64,000 nucleotides of DNA. Origin: Typha latifolia (taxonomy: Eukaryota > Streptophyta > Magnoliopsida > Poales > Typhaceae). Shown in pieces: positions 45,855 through 57,533 of the stretch. The notes under the pieces were generated by a model, which worked only from the letters and a program-made list of their open reading frames with translations, did not search any database and was not told the DNA's origin. The position numbers were made by a program, and so were the translations under genes. Numbering within the stretch: position 1 is the stretch's first letter; every line of letters begins with the position of its first letter. The DNA lies in assembly GCA_019914945.1 (NCBI GenBank), contig CM034112.1, positions 2,937,001 through 3,001,000 of the forward strand, in the 5' to 3' direction.

Positions 45855-47708
45855 ATGGCAAGTTACATGCAAGCTACAACCAAAACTACTACGTGCCTCC
45901 TCCTCCTCCTCGTCTTCTCATGCGGCGCATGCCGCCGGGCTGACCGGGCGGCACTTCTGGCATTCAAGGGCGGGATCGCCGCCGACCCCTCTGGCCTCCT
46001 CCGCACGTGGGACCCAGCAACAGACTGTTGCTCGTCGTGGGACGGCGTCGCCTGCAACGGCGCCACCGGCCGCGTTGTCAATCTCACCCTCCCCGGTCTC
46101 TCGTCGGGCCCTGACTTTGTTACCGACGCCTCGTTGGTCGGCATTCTCTCTCCGGCCCTCGGCGATCTCTCCGGCCTCAGACTTCTTGATCTCAGCAATC
46201 TCCGGCGGCTCTCCGGCCAGATACCGCCGTCCCTCGGCCGCCTCTCCCGGCTCACCGAGCTTTACCTCTATTCCAATGACCTCACCGGCGTTATCCCTCC
46301 CGCGCTCGGCAGGCTCCGGCGGCTTCGGCGGCTCTTCCTCAATTCCAACCGCCTGTCCGGCGCCATCCCTGCTTCTCTCTTCGCCTCTCCTTACCTCGCC
46401 GAGGTCGCGCTCTTCGAGAATAAACTCTCCGGCGCCATCCCGGCGTCAATTGAGAATCTCCGGTCGCTCGAAAAGCTCGACTTGCGCAGCAACGAGATCT
46501 CGGGCTCAATCCCGGAGGAGATCGGCATGCTCCGGAAGGTTACCCACCTCGACCTCTCGGACAACAGGCTCTCCGGCAGCATACCGAAATCCATCGGCAA
46601 TCTCGGCAGCCTTGTTGTTCTTGATCTGTATAACAATCAACTCACAAGCAATATTCCGTCGTCTATTCAGTCGCTTTGTTTTCTCCAATTCTGCAGGCTG
46701 TCTAACAACCGACTCACCGGAAATCTTCCAGCGTCAATTGGAGGTCTCTCGAGTTTAGAACGACTTATTCTGGAGAATAACGAGCTCACCGGAGAAATAC
46801 CCGCCGCGATAGGGAGACTCTCCTCGCTCACCGACATCTTCTTCGCCAACAACCGCTTCACTGGGAAAATTCCCGCCACAGTCGGCAAGCTGAGGAATCT
46901 CCAGACTCTAGACGTCTCCAGAAATCGTCTCTCCGGCCCAATTCCCCGCGAGCTCGCCGGCCTCCGCAACCTCCAGTCTATAGATCTCTCCTTCAATCCC
47001 CTCCGGTTAACAGCCCCGCCGAGCTGGCTCGGCGACATGAACCTCTTCAAGCTAATCCTCGCCGGCACGGGCATCGCCGGCCCGCTCCCCGGCTGGCTCA
47101 GTCTCGCGAGCTCCATCTCAATCCTCGACCTCTCGAGCAACGCGATCGCCGGCGAGCTCCCCTGCTGGATCGGCAACATGACTGCGCTCTCCTTCCTCAA
47201 TCTCTCCGGCAACGCGCTGAGCTCGCCGGTACCGGAGGAATTCAAGAACTTAGGAATGCTCATGGACTTGGATTTATCGCACAACGCGCTCTTCGGTCCG
47301 CTGCGGCCGGCGCTGGCGAAGCGGACGAGCGACCCGTTGGGCCACTACCGGACGCTGGATTTATCGGGCAATCGGCTGACCGGCGGATTGGGTGACGACG
47401 TCGGCGAGCTGCCGGCAATGGACGCGGTGGAGAGGTTCGCGGTGTCTCACAACCCGCTCGGCGGGCGGATACCGGAGTCGATGGCGAATATGGCGGCGTT
47501 GAAGGAGGTGGGATTGGCAGGGGCCGGGTTGTCGGGCGAGATACCAGAGAAACTGCTGGACCTGCCGGGATTAACGGAGTTCGACGTGTCGTGGAATCGG
47601 CTCTCCGGGAAGATCCCGAGACACCGGGCAGCGCTGCCTGCGGAGGGATTTGAGGGGAATGCAGGGCTTTGCGGCGCGCCGTTGCCGCCGTGCGAGGAGG
47701 AGAGGTGA
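45855..47708 (+). CDS. Secreted leucine-rich repeat protein, no kinase or membrane anchor
   Basis: Intronless gene for a 617-residue extracellular LRR protein. The hydrophobic signal peptide (about 1-28, TTCLLLLLVFSCGAC) is followed by an LRRNT_2-type cap with DRAALLAFKGGI and a Cys pair, then DCCSSWDGVACNGATGRVVN. About 18-20 plant-type repeats of the form LxxLxLxxNxLSGxIPxxI follow from residue ~95 to ~590. An irregular stretch near 375-410 (LRLTAPPSWLGDMNLFKL) may be an island-like break. The C-terminal cap ends GNAGLCGAPLPPCEEER. No transmembrane segment or kinase follows the cap, so it resembles soluble LRR proteins related to receptor-like proteins (the At1g33590/DRT100-like group) rather than a receptor kinase. 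The GC-rich third positions are typical of monocot intronless genes. Ligand and function cannot be given. Confidence 0.92.
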   Translation: MASYMQATTKTTTCLLLLLVFSCGACRRADRAALLAFKGGIAADPSGLLRTWDPATDCCSSWDGVACNGATGRVVNLTLPGLSSGPDFVTDASLVGILSPALGDLSGLRLLDLSNLRRLSGQIPPSLGRLSRLTELYLYSNDLTGVIPPALGRLRRLRRLFLNSNRLSGAIPASLFASPYLAEVALFENKLSGAIPASIENLRSLEKLDLRSNEISGSIPEEIGMLRKVTHLDLSDNRLSGSIPKSIGNLGSLVVLDLYNNQLTSNIPSSIQSLCFLQFCRLSNNRLTGNLPASIGGLSSLERLILENNELTGEIPAAIGRLSSLTDIFFANNRFTGKIPATVGKLRNLQTLDVSRNRLSGPIPRELAGLRNLQSIDLSFNPLRLTAPPSWLGDMNLFKLILAGTGIAGPLPGWLSLASSISILDLSSNAIAGELPCWIGNMTALSFLNLSGNALSSPVPEEFKNLGMLMDLDLSHNALFGPLRPALAKRTSDPLGHYRTLDLSGNRLTGGLGDDVGELPAMDAVERFAVSHNPLGGRIPESMANMAALKEVGLAGAGLSGEIPEKLLDLPGLTEFDVSWNRLSGKIPRHRAALPAEGFEGNAGLCGAPLPPCEEER

Positions 47709-50500
47709 GGGAATTTTGACAAACAGGTGGTGATGGTGGTGGTGGTAAGAAGAGGGGAAATTTTGCGGCGCCAAGTAGAGAGATTTGATTGAATGGGTAT
47801 TGGTCTGGTCGTATTGGGAGATGCATTGTTCTCTTTTGGGTCAAAGTATTCTGTTGACTTTATTTACATTGTATTGCTTTGGGCTGGGCTTTAATTGTAA
47901 CTTGGGCTGTCAAAGAAATAGAGCCCTAGTTATCTTTTTAGGTTTTTTTAATTATTTTTTTAATTGTTGTTGTTGTTGTTGCATGTAATACTCGTTTAAA
48001 GTTTTTTTATTTTGTGCACTATATACTCGTTTAAAGTCTTTTGCATGTATACCCTAGTTCGGACTCTAACTTTAAATAAAAATGCCGAAAATTTTATTCT
48101 ATATAAGCTCAACTCTTCTGCGTTTTATATTTAGAAAATGAGTGAAGAGAGAGTATTTAATTTTATTTAAAAGAACTAAAAAATAAATAAATAAATAAAT
48201 TCGAGGAGCTATGATCCCTTTTTATATTTTTTAGTGCAGTTGACTTAAGAGATCACTGTGTCATTCTAACTTATATATAGAATTATTTTATATCTTTATA
48301 ATAACATATGTTATAACTACAATGGATAAACGAGCACAAAGTTATCGCTTTATAATTTATATATATATATATATATTATTTTTTTTGTTTATTATTTTTA
48401 ACAATAAAACACTCGTATATTTTTTTTCTAATTAAACGTCGGCATTTTTTTTTCAATAAAATGCTGATTAGATCAGTGTTTTACTTTAGATCAGTATTTT
48501 ACTTTAGAAGTTTACTTTGGACCAAATAAAATGCCTAACAGTTTAGCGTCTTATTTATCGCTGCAGTAAAATAAACTATTTTAGTATTAAATTTAAGGTG
48601 TAATCCAAAAACTGGTCTTAGTTTGGTCAAAAAACCTCAATAAAAGACTTATGGATCATAGCAGAGACGGCAATCGATGTGACTTATAGGGCATTTATCA
48701 AGGCAAAAGATCTGATGGGGAACTAAGCTAATTAATAAAGTTGCTATCGAATTTGTGGTATTTTGATTTCTCTCTATTCTAGATTAGGAGTCTTGATAAG
48801 ATTTATGATAACGAAATCCTTCTACATTTTATTCTCTTGTTCTTATCTGATGAATAAATCACAATCTCAAGTAATTATTCCACTAGTTTATCGCACCGTT
48901 TTACTTGAACCCAACTACCATTTAGAGCATCTCGAGCAAATCATATATTTTTTTTTCATGTATTTATTATTAATTAATATAATATTTAGAAACACTTGTC
49001 AATTCTAAATAATAAATAATAGAAATATTTATTATATAACTTAAAATTAATTATAAAATAATTTAATATTAGACTCATTTTTTAAGTGCGGTGTAATAAC
49101 GGAACTAAATACACACTAAGTTTAAATAAATAGTGAATAAATAAAAAAGATGCAGATAGAATTTTAAAAAAATTACATATCTTATTTTATACTTTAAATA
49201 TATTATAGTAATTTAGAGCGAGGCTTCAAAAAATACTCTAAATTTTCCGAGAGGTTCACACGAGTGATAGCACCCTCTCAACCACATAGATAAATTTTTT
49301 TTAGTTAATTCTTGTTATTTTTTTTATATATATCCTCGTGAATTTGATATATATATATATTGTTGATATATATATATATCCTTTAATTATTGAAACAAAA
49401 TTCTATCATTGAAACTAATCAATCAAGAAATATAATAATTATTTTATATATATCTTTTAATTTAATATCAAAACTTTAGCAGTGATTTCGTTCTACATCC
49501 CTTAAAGGTTAGTATATCTTGTAGAGAAATTAAAAGTTGGTTCTAGGGATTAGAAAGTTTTGGAGAGAAGAAATAAAGAGTCAAAGCGTGATTAATATAT
49601 AATTTCATTTATTAGATAAAGAGAGTAATTTGATATTCGTATTGAATTATTTGTCTTAAAACCTTTGTTTTTACATGGATACATATTAAAATTTAATTAA
49701 CCATAAGATCTTATCAGATTAACCATAAAACAACATAAATATTCTGAATTTTTATTTACACATATTTCGTTCATTTAAAGATATTTATGTCTTCCTAATC
49801 TATTAGACAACTATATTTAACTTATATTTAATGCAAATGTGAAATCTAGAAGGATATATGAATGAATAACAAACTTTAAACTTTAAGAAAAGAAAGGAGT
49901 TAAAATATATTTTTACTCTTTGTAAATTACAGCTAAAATTATTTTACCTCATATATTTTAAAAAGTCTCAAACCTATTCTTATATTTACGACTAAAATAC
50001 TTATATTAAATTTTCTATCTAAATTAATACAACCGCGACCAAATGATTAAAATATCTCGTCCGTTTGTTAAGCCGGAAGTGTGAACTTGAAAGATTATCT
50101 ATATTTGATGATTAGAAAGAGGCCATAGGTGGAAAAAAAATAAGAGAAAAAAATTAGGTATCAAAGAGATAAAGATTTATAGAAGAGTATTTTTATTCAT
50201 AAAAAATTAGAAAAGTAAGGAAGTGAGTCCGCCATTCAGTATTAAAAGTTATTTAAACACGAGACAATAATTTAGATAAAAAATTTAATGATATCATTTT
50301 AGTCATAAATATAGCGATTGATTTGAGACTTTTTAAATTATAGATAGTTGAAATAATTTTAGACATATTTAACTGAAAAAAAAATACCTTCCTCGTATCA
50401 AAGACACACTTTAAACTACCCAAAGTAGCCAATCTCGAATTCCCAGTTTGGATGGAGAAACAAATTTGAACGAAAGCTTTGGACAGCTGACAACCTCCAG
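47709..50500. other. AT-rich intergenic DNA
   Basis: LRR 3' region followed by AT-rich sequence without a recognisable gene. (AT)n runs lie near 48358-48377 and 49349-49378. The segment 48380-48620 contains several similar phrases (AAAATGCTGA, TTTACTTTAGA) that look like a degenerate repeat. Confidence 0.5.
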
Positions 50501-50504
50501 TGCT

Positions 50505-51245
50505 ATTTATTTTTTCCATTTACTAATAAGATAGTTAACCTAATGGCAAACTTTTATTCAACTTTGATAGCTCTATATATCTTCCTATATCCTTTTCAAC
50601 TATGGTACAGCCATTATTCCTAAGATGTCATATCTTTAAGATACTCCTTCACGTGCGTTTGATATGTTTCATTAGTGTACTTAAATTAAGTACAAAGACA
50701 TTTTCATATTTTTCTAAATGACAAATGAGAATGATAGAATTTTATATACTTACTAAATAGATGAAAGATAATACGATGCATGCGTACTAATACTCTAGTA
50801 GAGTTGTTAGGTATCTTTTTTATAATACTCTAATCTTAAATAATATTATGAAGAAATTGTTTAGTTATTTGGTAGCTTGACTCGATTTGGTCGATGGCTA
50901 GACAGTGCGATTGACTTAGAGGAACGGCTTGGCAGCGCAACAGCTCAGAACAGATCTCGACAGTATTTTTTAGTTCGGAACAATTGTTCGGATTGGTAAT
51001 AATAAATCAAATAGAGAGATGTTGATGATCACATCTTATAACTACATCAAAGTTTGATATTATTATTGACCTTTTTCTTTTGAAATTGCTTTGGTAGAAC
51101 TTACCATTATACAAACTTTATGTGTGTTAATTATCCAATTGCTATCTAAGAGACAGTTAACCTGACAGCCATTTTTATTCAACTTTGATAGCTCCATATT
51201 ATCTCCTATTTCCTTTTCATCTCAGATACAACCATTAACTGTAAG
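50505..51245. repeat. Direct repeats of about 110 bp, 618 bp apart
   Basis: The copies at about 50505-50622 and 51122-51240 share GTTAACCTGA-like, TTTTTATTCAACTTTGATAG, CTCCATAT-like and CCTTTTCA segments in order. The intervening 500 bases have no open frame. This could be a local duplication or the ends of a small, decayed element. Confidence 0.75.
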
Positions 51246-51249
51246 CATT

Positions 51250-53150
51250 ACTTGCCAGAAGAGCTTTTGACCAAACTAGCTCTCTCAAACTTTAGGTTTT
51301 TTTTGGTACACTTTAAAATTTTAAATACTAGATTAGGTTTTTCAAATATAAATATATAAGTGGGATAGTAACTTATATAAAAAATTAAAAGCCGCCAAAA
51401 AATTAGTAAATGAGAGGGTGATTATTTACACAATTTTAAATTACATAGCTAAATGAGTCAGCGACTTATATTTTAAAATTATTTTCATAATCAATAAAAA
51501 TATCAGTATCTCGATTGGTATTTAATAGATGTACCCACGCCGGATTAACTCAACCTAAGTTACCTATTAGATATGGTTAATCACTAATGAAGTTATAGTT
51601 AACTTTATTTGTGCTTTCTTAATATAATTTAGGGATATTAAGTGTGTGCCGCATGGCGCATGCAAAGTCATGATGTGATAATATGTGAGTCAAACTTGCA
51701 TGAGATGCATGTAACGTGACATAATTAAATAAATAAATAAGTAAAATTGAAAAGAAGAAGAAGAAGAAGAAAAGGACTATAATAAATGGCTTTTTGGAGA
51801 TAGTGATAAAAAAGCTCATATGATAGAGGATTAATTGGACCACTCTATTAATGTAGCTTGATTAGGTTTAATTTCTTATCGATATTTAGTAAAATTTTTA
51901 TTAAGACGATATATATTATAAAAAAATTGTTTATGAGATTGCGTTTAGATAAGATAAGTTAAAGAAGCTCATATATTGTATGAATATTCTTGGTTTTAAA
52001 TTTTTATTTCTCTATTAAAAATAAATGTAGCCTATTGTTCATGATCTATGAAAAGAAAATTGAATACTGCTGGTCAAAAAGCAAAGAAGGCAATGAGTTT
52101 TTCTCACCAACCAGAGATATTTCTGACAAAATTTAACCTTTTGCTAGGCATTCCAGTGGTAGGCTGAAAAGTTTTAACATGAGCAATCAAGTCAGCTGGG
52201 AGTTGTGGAAATTCTACCAGTTTTCATTGCCGACAAGCTTTAATCTCTTTGTGCTTGTGGTTCTCAAAATTGAAACTACAAGTTCATCAACAATTTTATC
52301 TTCTTTTGAAACTAAAATGCCTCCAATTATCGGCAATTAATTAACATTGGATACTATAACTATCCACCCTTAAGTCTAGATTAGATGGAGATAAGAATTG
52401 TATACATATGAAGTGAATACTTACACGTGAAAATTCTTAACAACTCGACAAGAAATTCATTAAAACAAGTCAAAAGAGCTCGTAAAAATCCCCAATATCT
52501 TAGCAACTTTGTTATGACCATTGAAAGGTCGACCCTTTTTGATGCACTAAGCTGAAGCTATAGTAAAAAATTATCAAACAAAATATCCCGAAACCCTAAA
52601 GGAGGGAGAGGAGAAGTGGTGGGTGGGAGGCGAGTGAAAAAGCTCAGGCTCGGTTCAAAATTATATTCGAGCCATCAAACTTGACTCGGGCTTGGCTCAG
52701 CTTTAACCGAGTCGCTCATTTATTTTGGCAGCCCTACTCTCCATCTAGCTAAAATGATTGGGGGAGGGGAGAGAGAGAAAGCAAGTTATTAGAGTTTTTT
52801 TTTTTTCATAAAAGGGGAAACCAAACCCTTGCTATATATCCAATAATTCTTGTGATTAGAGAGAAGTTCTATGATAATGCCATTACAACTACTTAGTTTT
52901 AGGATCCAATAGTACAATAAAATGTAAAAGTAAAAGGAGAAACAATTCAATGCTATAATTCTCCATCACAATAGTTGGCTCTGACTAATATATGCACTGA
53001 ATGGGACAAGCTTTAGTGGGAATTGGTCTATTAGAAAGCTTAACAATAATGTCATATATATCTTAGTCACTCTACTCATTCAAATATTGTTCATATATAA
53101 TATATACATAACATCTGATTTCAAAATTATGCATCTATGAATTTTCACTC

Positions 53151-53183
<33 letters not shown>

Positions 53184-53800
53184 GCTCACAATTTACTTTA
53201 ACATTATTTTCCGGTTAAGAGAAAACTTACAATTTCTCAAAAGGAAAAAAGAAAGGAAAAAGATAGTCTAGGAGATTTATTGAAGATGGCACTTTTGTTT
53301 TGCATATAACACCCAAACTTTTCGTATATTTAGTGTTGGGGACAATGACTTGCACCGTTTGTAAGTGATAGGTGATATAATATTTCGATAAGTTTGTAGA
53401 TACTTTTGTCATTATCAAATTCTCAGAAAGTCTTTAAAAAGATAATGGAAGCCCTTCACCCTCTTAATCAATAATTATTACTTATCAGAACTACTTTCTC
53501 TTTTCGATTTTCTTGAATATTGGAAGAGATCCAAACTAAGATAAACTCGGAGTAATCTGCAAAAATGATTGGAAAATAGTCGCAAATTGCACTGGAAAGA
53601 TGATGATTCCTGGGAAAAGTTTTGAGGGATAGTTGCAGAAAAGACCCTGAGGGAAAGCCAAATTAACCCATAACTAGTATTGTAGAACAAAAAGGTTCTG
53701 ACTTGTGAGTTTATACAGCGGAAAGAGAAGCAAATAGAGCATACGCTATACGAAAGTCTAAAGCAAGCAAGCAAGCAAGCGCACGGAGACGACGGAGAAC
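51250..53800. other. AT-rich intergenic DNA
   Basis: No gene is recognised. There is a (GAA)n run at about 51753-51770 and an A-run of about 30 at 53151-53179. The segment 52630-52740 (gctcaggctcggttc, gactcgggcttggctcagct, gagtcgctcatttattttgg) resembles one end of the GAGCTTGGCTCGA-type transposon family also seen at 56510-57180. Confidence 0.5.
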
Positions 53801-53804
53801 CAAC

Positions 53805-54828
53805 TCAGTAGTACCATAGATGTGATCTTGCTCTCTTGCTTGGATTCGAAACTTTAGGGATCTCAGGGACCATGAAGGCGTCGTCGTTCCACCTCTCTCG
53901 CCCAAAGCTCGGATTCACCTCTTTGGGCACCACCCAGAACTGGGCCCCGGCGGCGCCGCCGCCAGATGAGGAAGTCGCGGATGCCCGCTGCACCTGGGGC
54001 ACGTGAGGGACCCACGTGGAGAAGTCCGATGCCGCTGAGTCCAGACCGCCGCCATCGAGGTCCGCCTCCAGGAACGGAAGCATCTGGCTCTCCTGCTGAG
54101 GAAAAAGACCCAGTTTTTACCACAATTCGAGCTATTACAGATCAAAAGGCGTGATTTGGGTTTCGTGATGATAGACCTTGGAGAAGCCGCCGACTGCGGC
54201 GACGGCAGCGGCGTCGTCGACGAGGAAGTCCTCCACGTGCCAGCCCGGGCAAACCTTTGTGAGGTACTCCGAGATGCTACTGACCGAGCTCTCCGAGGAA
54301 AAGTTCTTAACTTGTTTAGCTTTAACGCCGCCGCCGCCGCCGCTATCTTTCTTAGTGTCGTTGGCAACTTCCTTCGCCTTTGGGAGAGTATATTTGGATT
54401 CCGGTGAGGAAGAAGAGAAGATGGGCGAAGAGGAGAGCTTTGCCCCCGCGAGGAGGAAGCGGTTGTGCTTCATGGTGAGATGGTTCGCACTATGTATCGG
54501 ATCATCGCAATCTCTGCACAGAATCGCCCGATCCTCCTGGCAGAACACGAATCCACGCCTTTCCTACAAGACCCAACTCCCAAAATCGGATCTTTACCCA
54601 AGATCGAGTTCGAATTGGTCGTAAAGCTCTCACCTTGCACACATCGCACAGTGGATTGGACTCCACCGAGGTCGCAGACGACAGCGAGAACCTCCTATGC
54701 TTCCCCGCGAGCTTATTCGCGTGGTGGACGCGGCCATCGCAGCCGGCGCATAGCGCCGCCTCGTCGGCGCAGCAGAACACCGCCGCCTCCTCTCCGCCGC
54801 ACACGTCGCACAGCACCTTCATCTCCAC
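53805..54828 (-). CDS. Double B-box zinc finger protein (BBX20-22 type)
   Basis: Transcriptional regulator with two tandem B-boxes and no CCT domain, the structure of class IV BBX proteins (BBX18-25), whose members act with HY5/COP1 in light signalling. Exons on the reverse strand: 54828-54634, 54563-54177, 54095-53805; 290 residues, all junctions in phase 0. B-box 1 begins CDVCGGEEAAVFCCADEAAL (C7, C10) and ends HHANKLAGKHRR. B-box 2 begins at C61 (CDVCKERRGFVFCQEDRAIL), crosses the first intron, and ends HSANHLTMKHNRF. The middle is Ser- and Lys-rich with SSVSSISEYLTKVCPGWHVE and DFLVDD, a conserved block of the BBX20-22 subgroup. The tail has FWVVPKE and ends in SHLWYY. The second intron's acceptor is a NAGNAG (cagcag), so one Gln is optional. 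Assignment between BBX20, 21 and 22 is not attempted. Confidence 0.94.
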
Positions 54829-55320
54829 AAAGCAAAGTAGACCGAGGACAAGGGAATTGAGTCTTGGTCAATGGTGGCTAGCAAAAGAGAGCTCGGAAGT
54901 TGGAATAAACTATTTCAAGTACTGAGGATAGTGGTGGGGGGAGCGAAGGGTGCGTGGATTCTCCAAAATTATCTCGAGTTCTGGAACTCTGGCAGCCATT
55001 TCATCGAACACCTGGATTACTTTTAAAGGCTCTGCTCCCATGGAAGTATCTGGCGTTGATTGGAGGATTTGGATACGATGGCTTTGTAATTTACCATAAC
55101 AGTTTGTGCCAATTCTTATACAATCCCCCTCTCCCCCCCTCCCGTATGGCTTGAAGAAACCACCGCTTTTCTCCTCGTAACGCGGTGAAACGAATCGTTT
55201 CTTATCCTCCTTTCCTTATATTGGGTTGATACTGCTACTGTTCGCAATTTCGTTCTATTAATTACACTCTGCACGAGAATATAAAACAATTTTGCAAAAC
55301 AAACCCAAACCAAACTGTAA
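54829..55320 (-). promoter_or_regulatory. BBX leader and proximal promoter region
   Basis: Sequence upstream of the reverse-strand BBX gene. It is GC-richer than the flanks and has no credible open frame; the forward frames here are shadows. No specific light-response element was confirmed. Confidence 0.3.
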
Positions 55321-56505
55321 TAAAATAAATAAATATCATTGATGAAGATGATAAATTAATTTACTAAATATTATACCTAATATTTCCGAGGGAAAATCTA
55401 AGATGGCTTACTGGTACAAAGGTTGAAATGATTTTATCCGACGTGTTGACAAATTTTAAAGCAAAAAAAAAGGAACTAAATAAATATATTTTTTCTTAAT
55501 CAAAAGTACAGTAAAATATAATGATTTTAGTATAAAGTAGGAAAGGGTGCAAATTGACTTGATACTTTTCTTTTTCTACGTTGGCTTTATTTTGGATACA
55601 CCAAAAGTGTTTTTCGAGGACGATTAAAAAGGTATAGTATGTCTGTTTATGCAAGAATGATAATAATAATTTTATTTACAAAATCCAATGAGAAAAACGG
55701 ACTGAGTAAAATATATTATATGCTTACTTAAGTTTTATAAGAAGTTTTCTTATACGCAAAGTGTTATATATATATATAATGAAGAGATTTTGTGGAGTAT
55801 ATCATAGGATCACAATAGAGAGACAGACAGCCAAACAAATAAAGGTACAAATTTATAGTTTTACTTGTTTTTAATAAAAACTTTTCTTACTCAACCATGG
55901 TAGAGTGGACTACTCATCAATTATTAATGATACATCGTTATCTTGCATTTAATGTTGTCAACTAAACTCAAGCAATGCCAACTCCTACCAACCTAGCTAG
56001 CAGTGTCAAGAGTACTGGTCATTGTCATGTATTTCTAGACAACTTTTGCATGTACAGCCAAGTCAAATGAGAGAATAGCTCCTCCGATAATAACTTTTTG
56101 TTGCAAAGTTTATTCGTGTACAAAAATACACTAGCATGTCGACTACTGTATCTCAATGTTAGGTTCTATCAGTCCATAACAGAGCTCATAAATTCACATC
56201 CCCTCCTTCTAGGAGCAGAGGGCGATATATGAGTCCTTAGTTAGCTTTTGCATGCATATTATATTAGATTCCTGTGTGCCTACATGCTAAAGACCCAGTT
56301 GATTAAGTTTTGTTTTTTTTAATAAATGAGTTTATAAGCTAATTGTAAGTATAAGTTAGATAAAAAAGTTACTTCTTTTTTATATATAGGTTGGACAACT
56401 TCAACGTGCTTTAGTGAAAAATTTACTAAATTTCACCTCCAATACCTATCGAAATCAAACCCATAATTATTCTATTATGGAGCAGTAGAACTTAACTATT
56501 GTGCT
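55321..56505. other. AT-rich intergenic DNA
   Basis: No gene is recognised. Confidence 0.5.
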
Positions 56506-56509
56506 ACAA

Positions 56510-57180
56510 CTAGGGGTGTAAATGAGCCAAGCTCCATCTACAACTAGGGTTGCAAACAAACCGAGCTTGATCGAGCTTGGATTGAAATTAATTTTGAGCC
56601 TAACTCTGTGATCAAGCATAAATTGAAATAATTTTAATTCGAATCAATTTCGAGCCTATTTCGAACTTGAGCCAAGCTTGAGTTTAAACGAGCCGCTCAA
56701 TTAGCAATTTCAAGCCTTATCAATTCAAGCCATTTTTGAGCCCAAGTAAGGTTGAATTGATTTATGTTTGAATTAAGTTTGAAATAAAATCTAATTCAAC
56801 TATCAAGCAGTAGGGACAGTCAAAGTCGAGGAAGACTATGGGTGCGAGGTAAAATGGCGTGCCAACGTGGAGGAAAGAGTCGACGAAGGCGTGCGGAGGT
56901 GCCGAGGTGCAAATTTGGTGCCGTTGGCGTCAGCCGGTAGCGGGAGAGAATAGAATGGATTTTGCGATTTCATTCCGAAAAGATATAACCCAGGGTGAGA
57001 TCTAATAGTTCATATTACTAATATATATATATATATATATACTTGGGATCAAGTTTGGCTCGAATTTAATTTCGAGCATAGTTTTAAGATCAAGCTTGGC
57101 TTAACCTATTTTTTAGCCAAACTTGATCGAGTCTTATTACCTCTGAGCTCGAGCCTGCTCTATTATTCCTTTACTTAGCA
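56510..57180. mobile_element. hAT-like non-autonomous element (GAGCTTGAGC-rich)
   Basis: It begins near CTAGGGGTGTAAATGAGCC, a phrase typical of hAT-type terminal repeats in plants, and contains many copies of GAGCC/GAGCTTG/CAAGCTTG phrases in both orientations, ending near GAGCTCGAGCCTGCTC at about 57150. An inner block (about 56810-56950) is GC-richer. A second start-like phrase (CAACTAGGGTTGCAAACAAA) at 56541 suggests nested or duplicated ends. There is no transposase frame. Confidence 0.45.
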
Positions 57181-57488
57181 TAGACTTTCATTTTGGCATA
57201 ATCCGATTACTTTGTAGCAACTTTTGGTGGGTGTGGGAATATCAAGAAGCTTTAAGTTGCTCTTTCTCTCTCTCTCTCCCTCAATCCATCTCTTTAATTA
57301 TTAAAATGCATGTTCTCAGATATTGGACGAGGTGATGAGTGGAGTGAGGACTGAAAAGTATGGGCATCCAGAATAGTTCCCGGAATAAAGACACCTCAAG
57401 CTTGATCAAGACCCACCCCATATTCTCTACAATCCAAATTAAAAGGAAATTAGGTTTTCAAACAGACTCCAATCACCTGTTTTATGTG

Positions 57489-57533
<45 letters not shown>

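Noticed and set aside
46667..47844. Long reverse-strand open frames inside the LRR gene
   Set aside because: They arise from the high GC content and repeat periodicity of the LRR coding strand; no recognisable protein.
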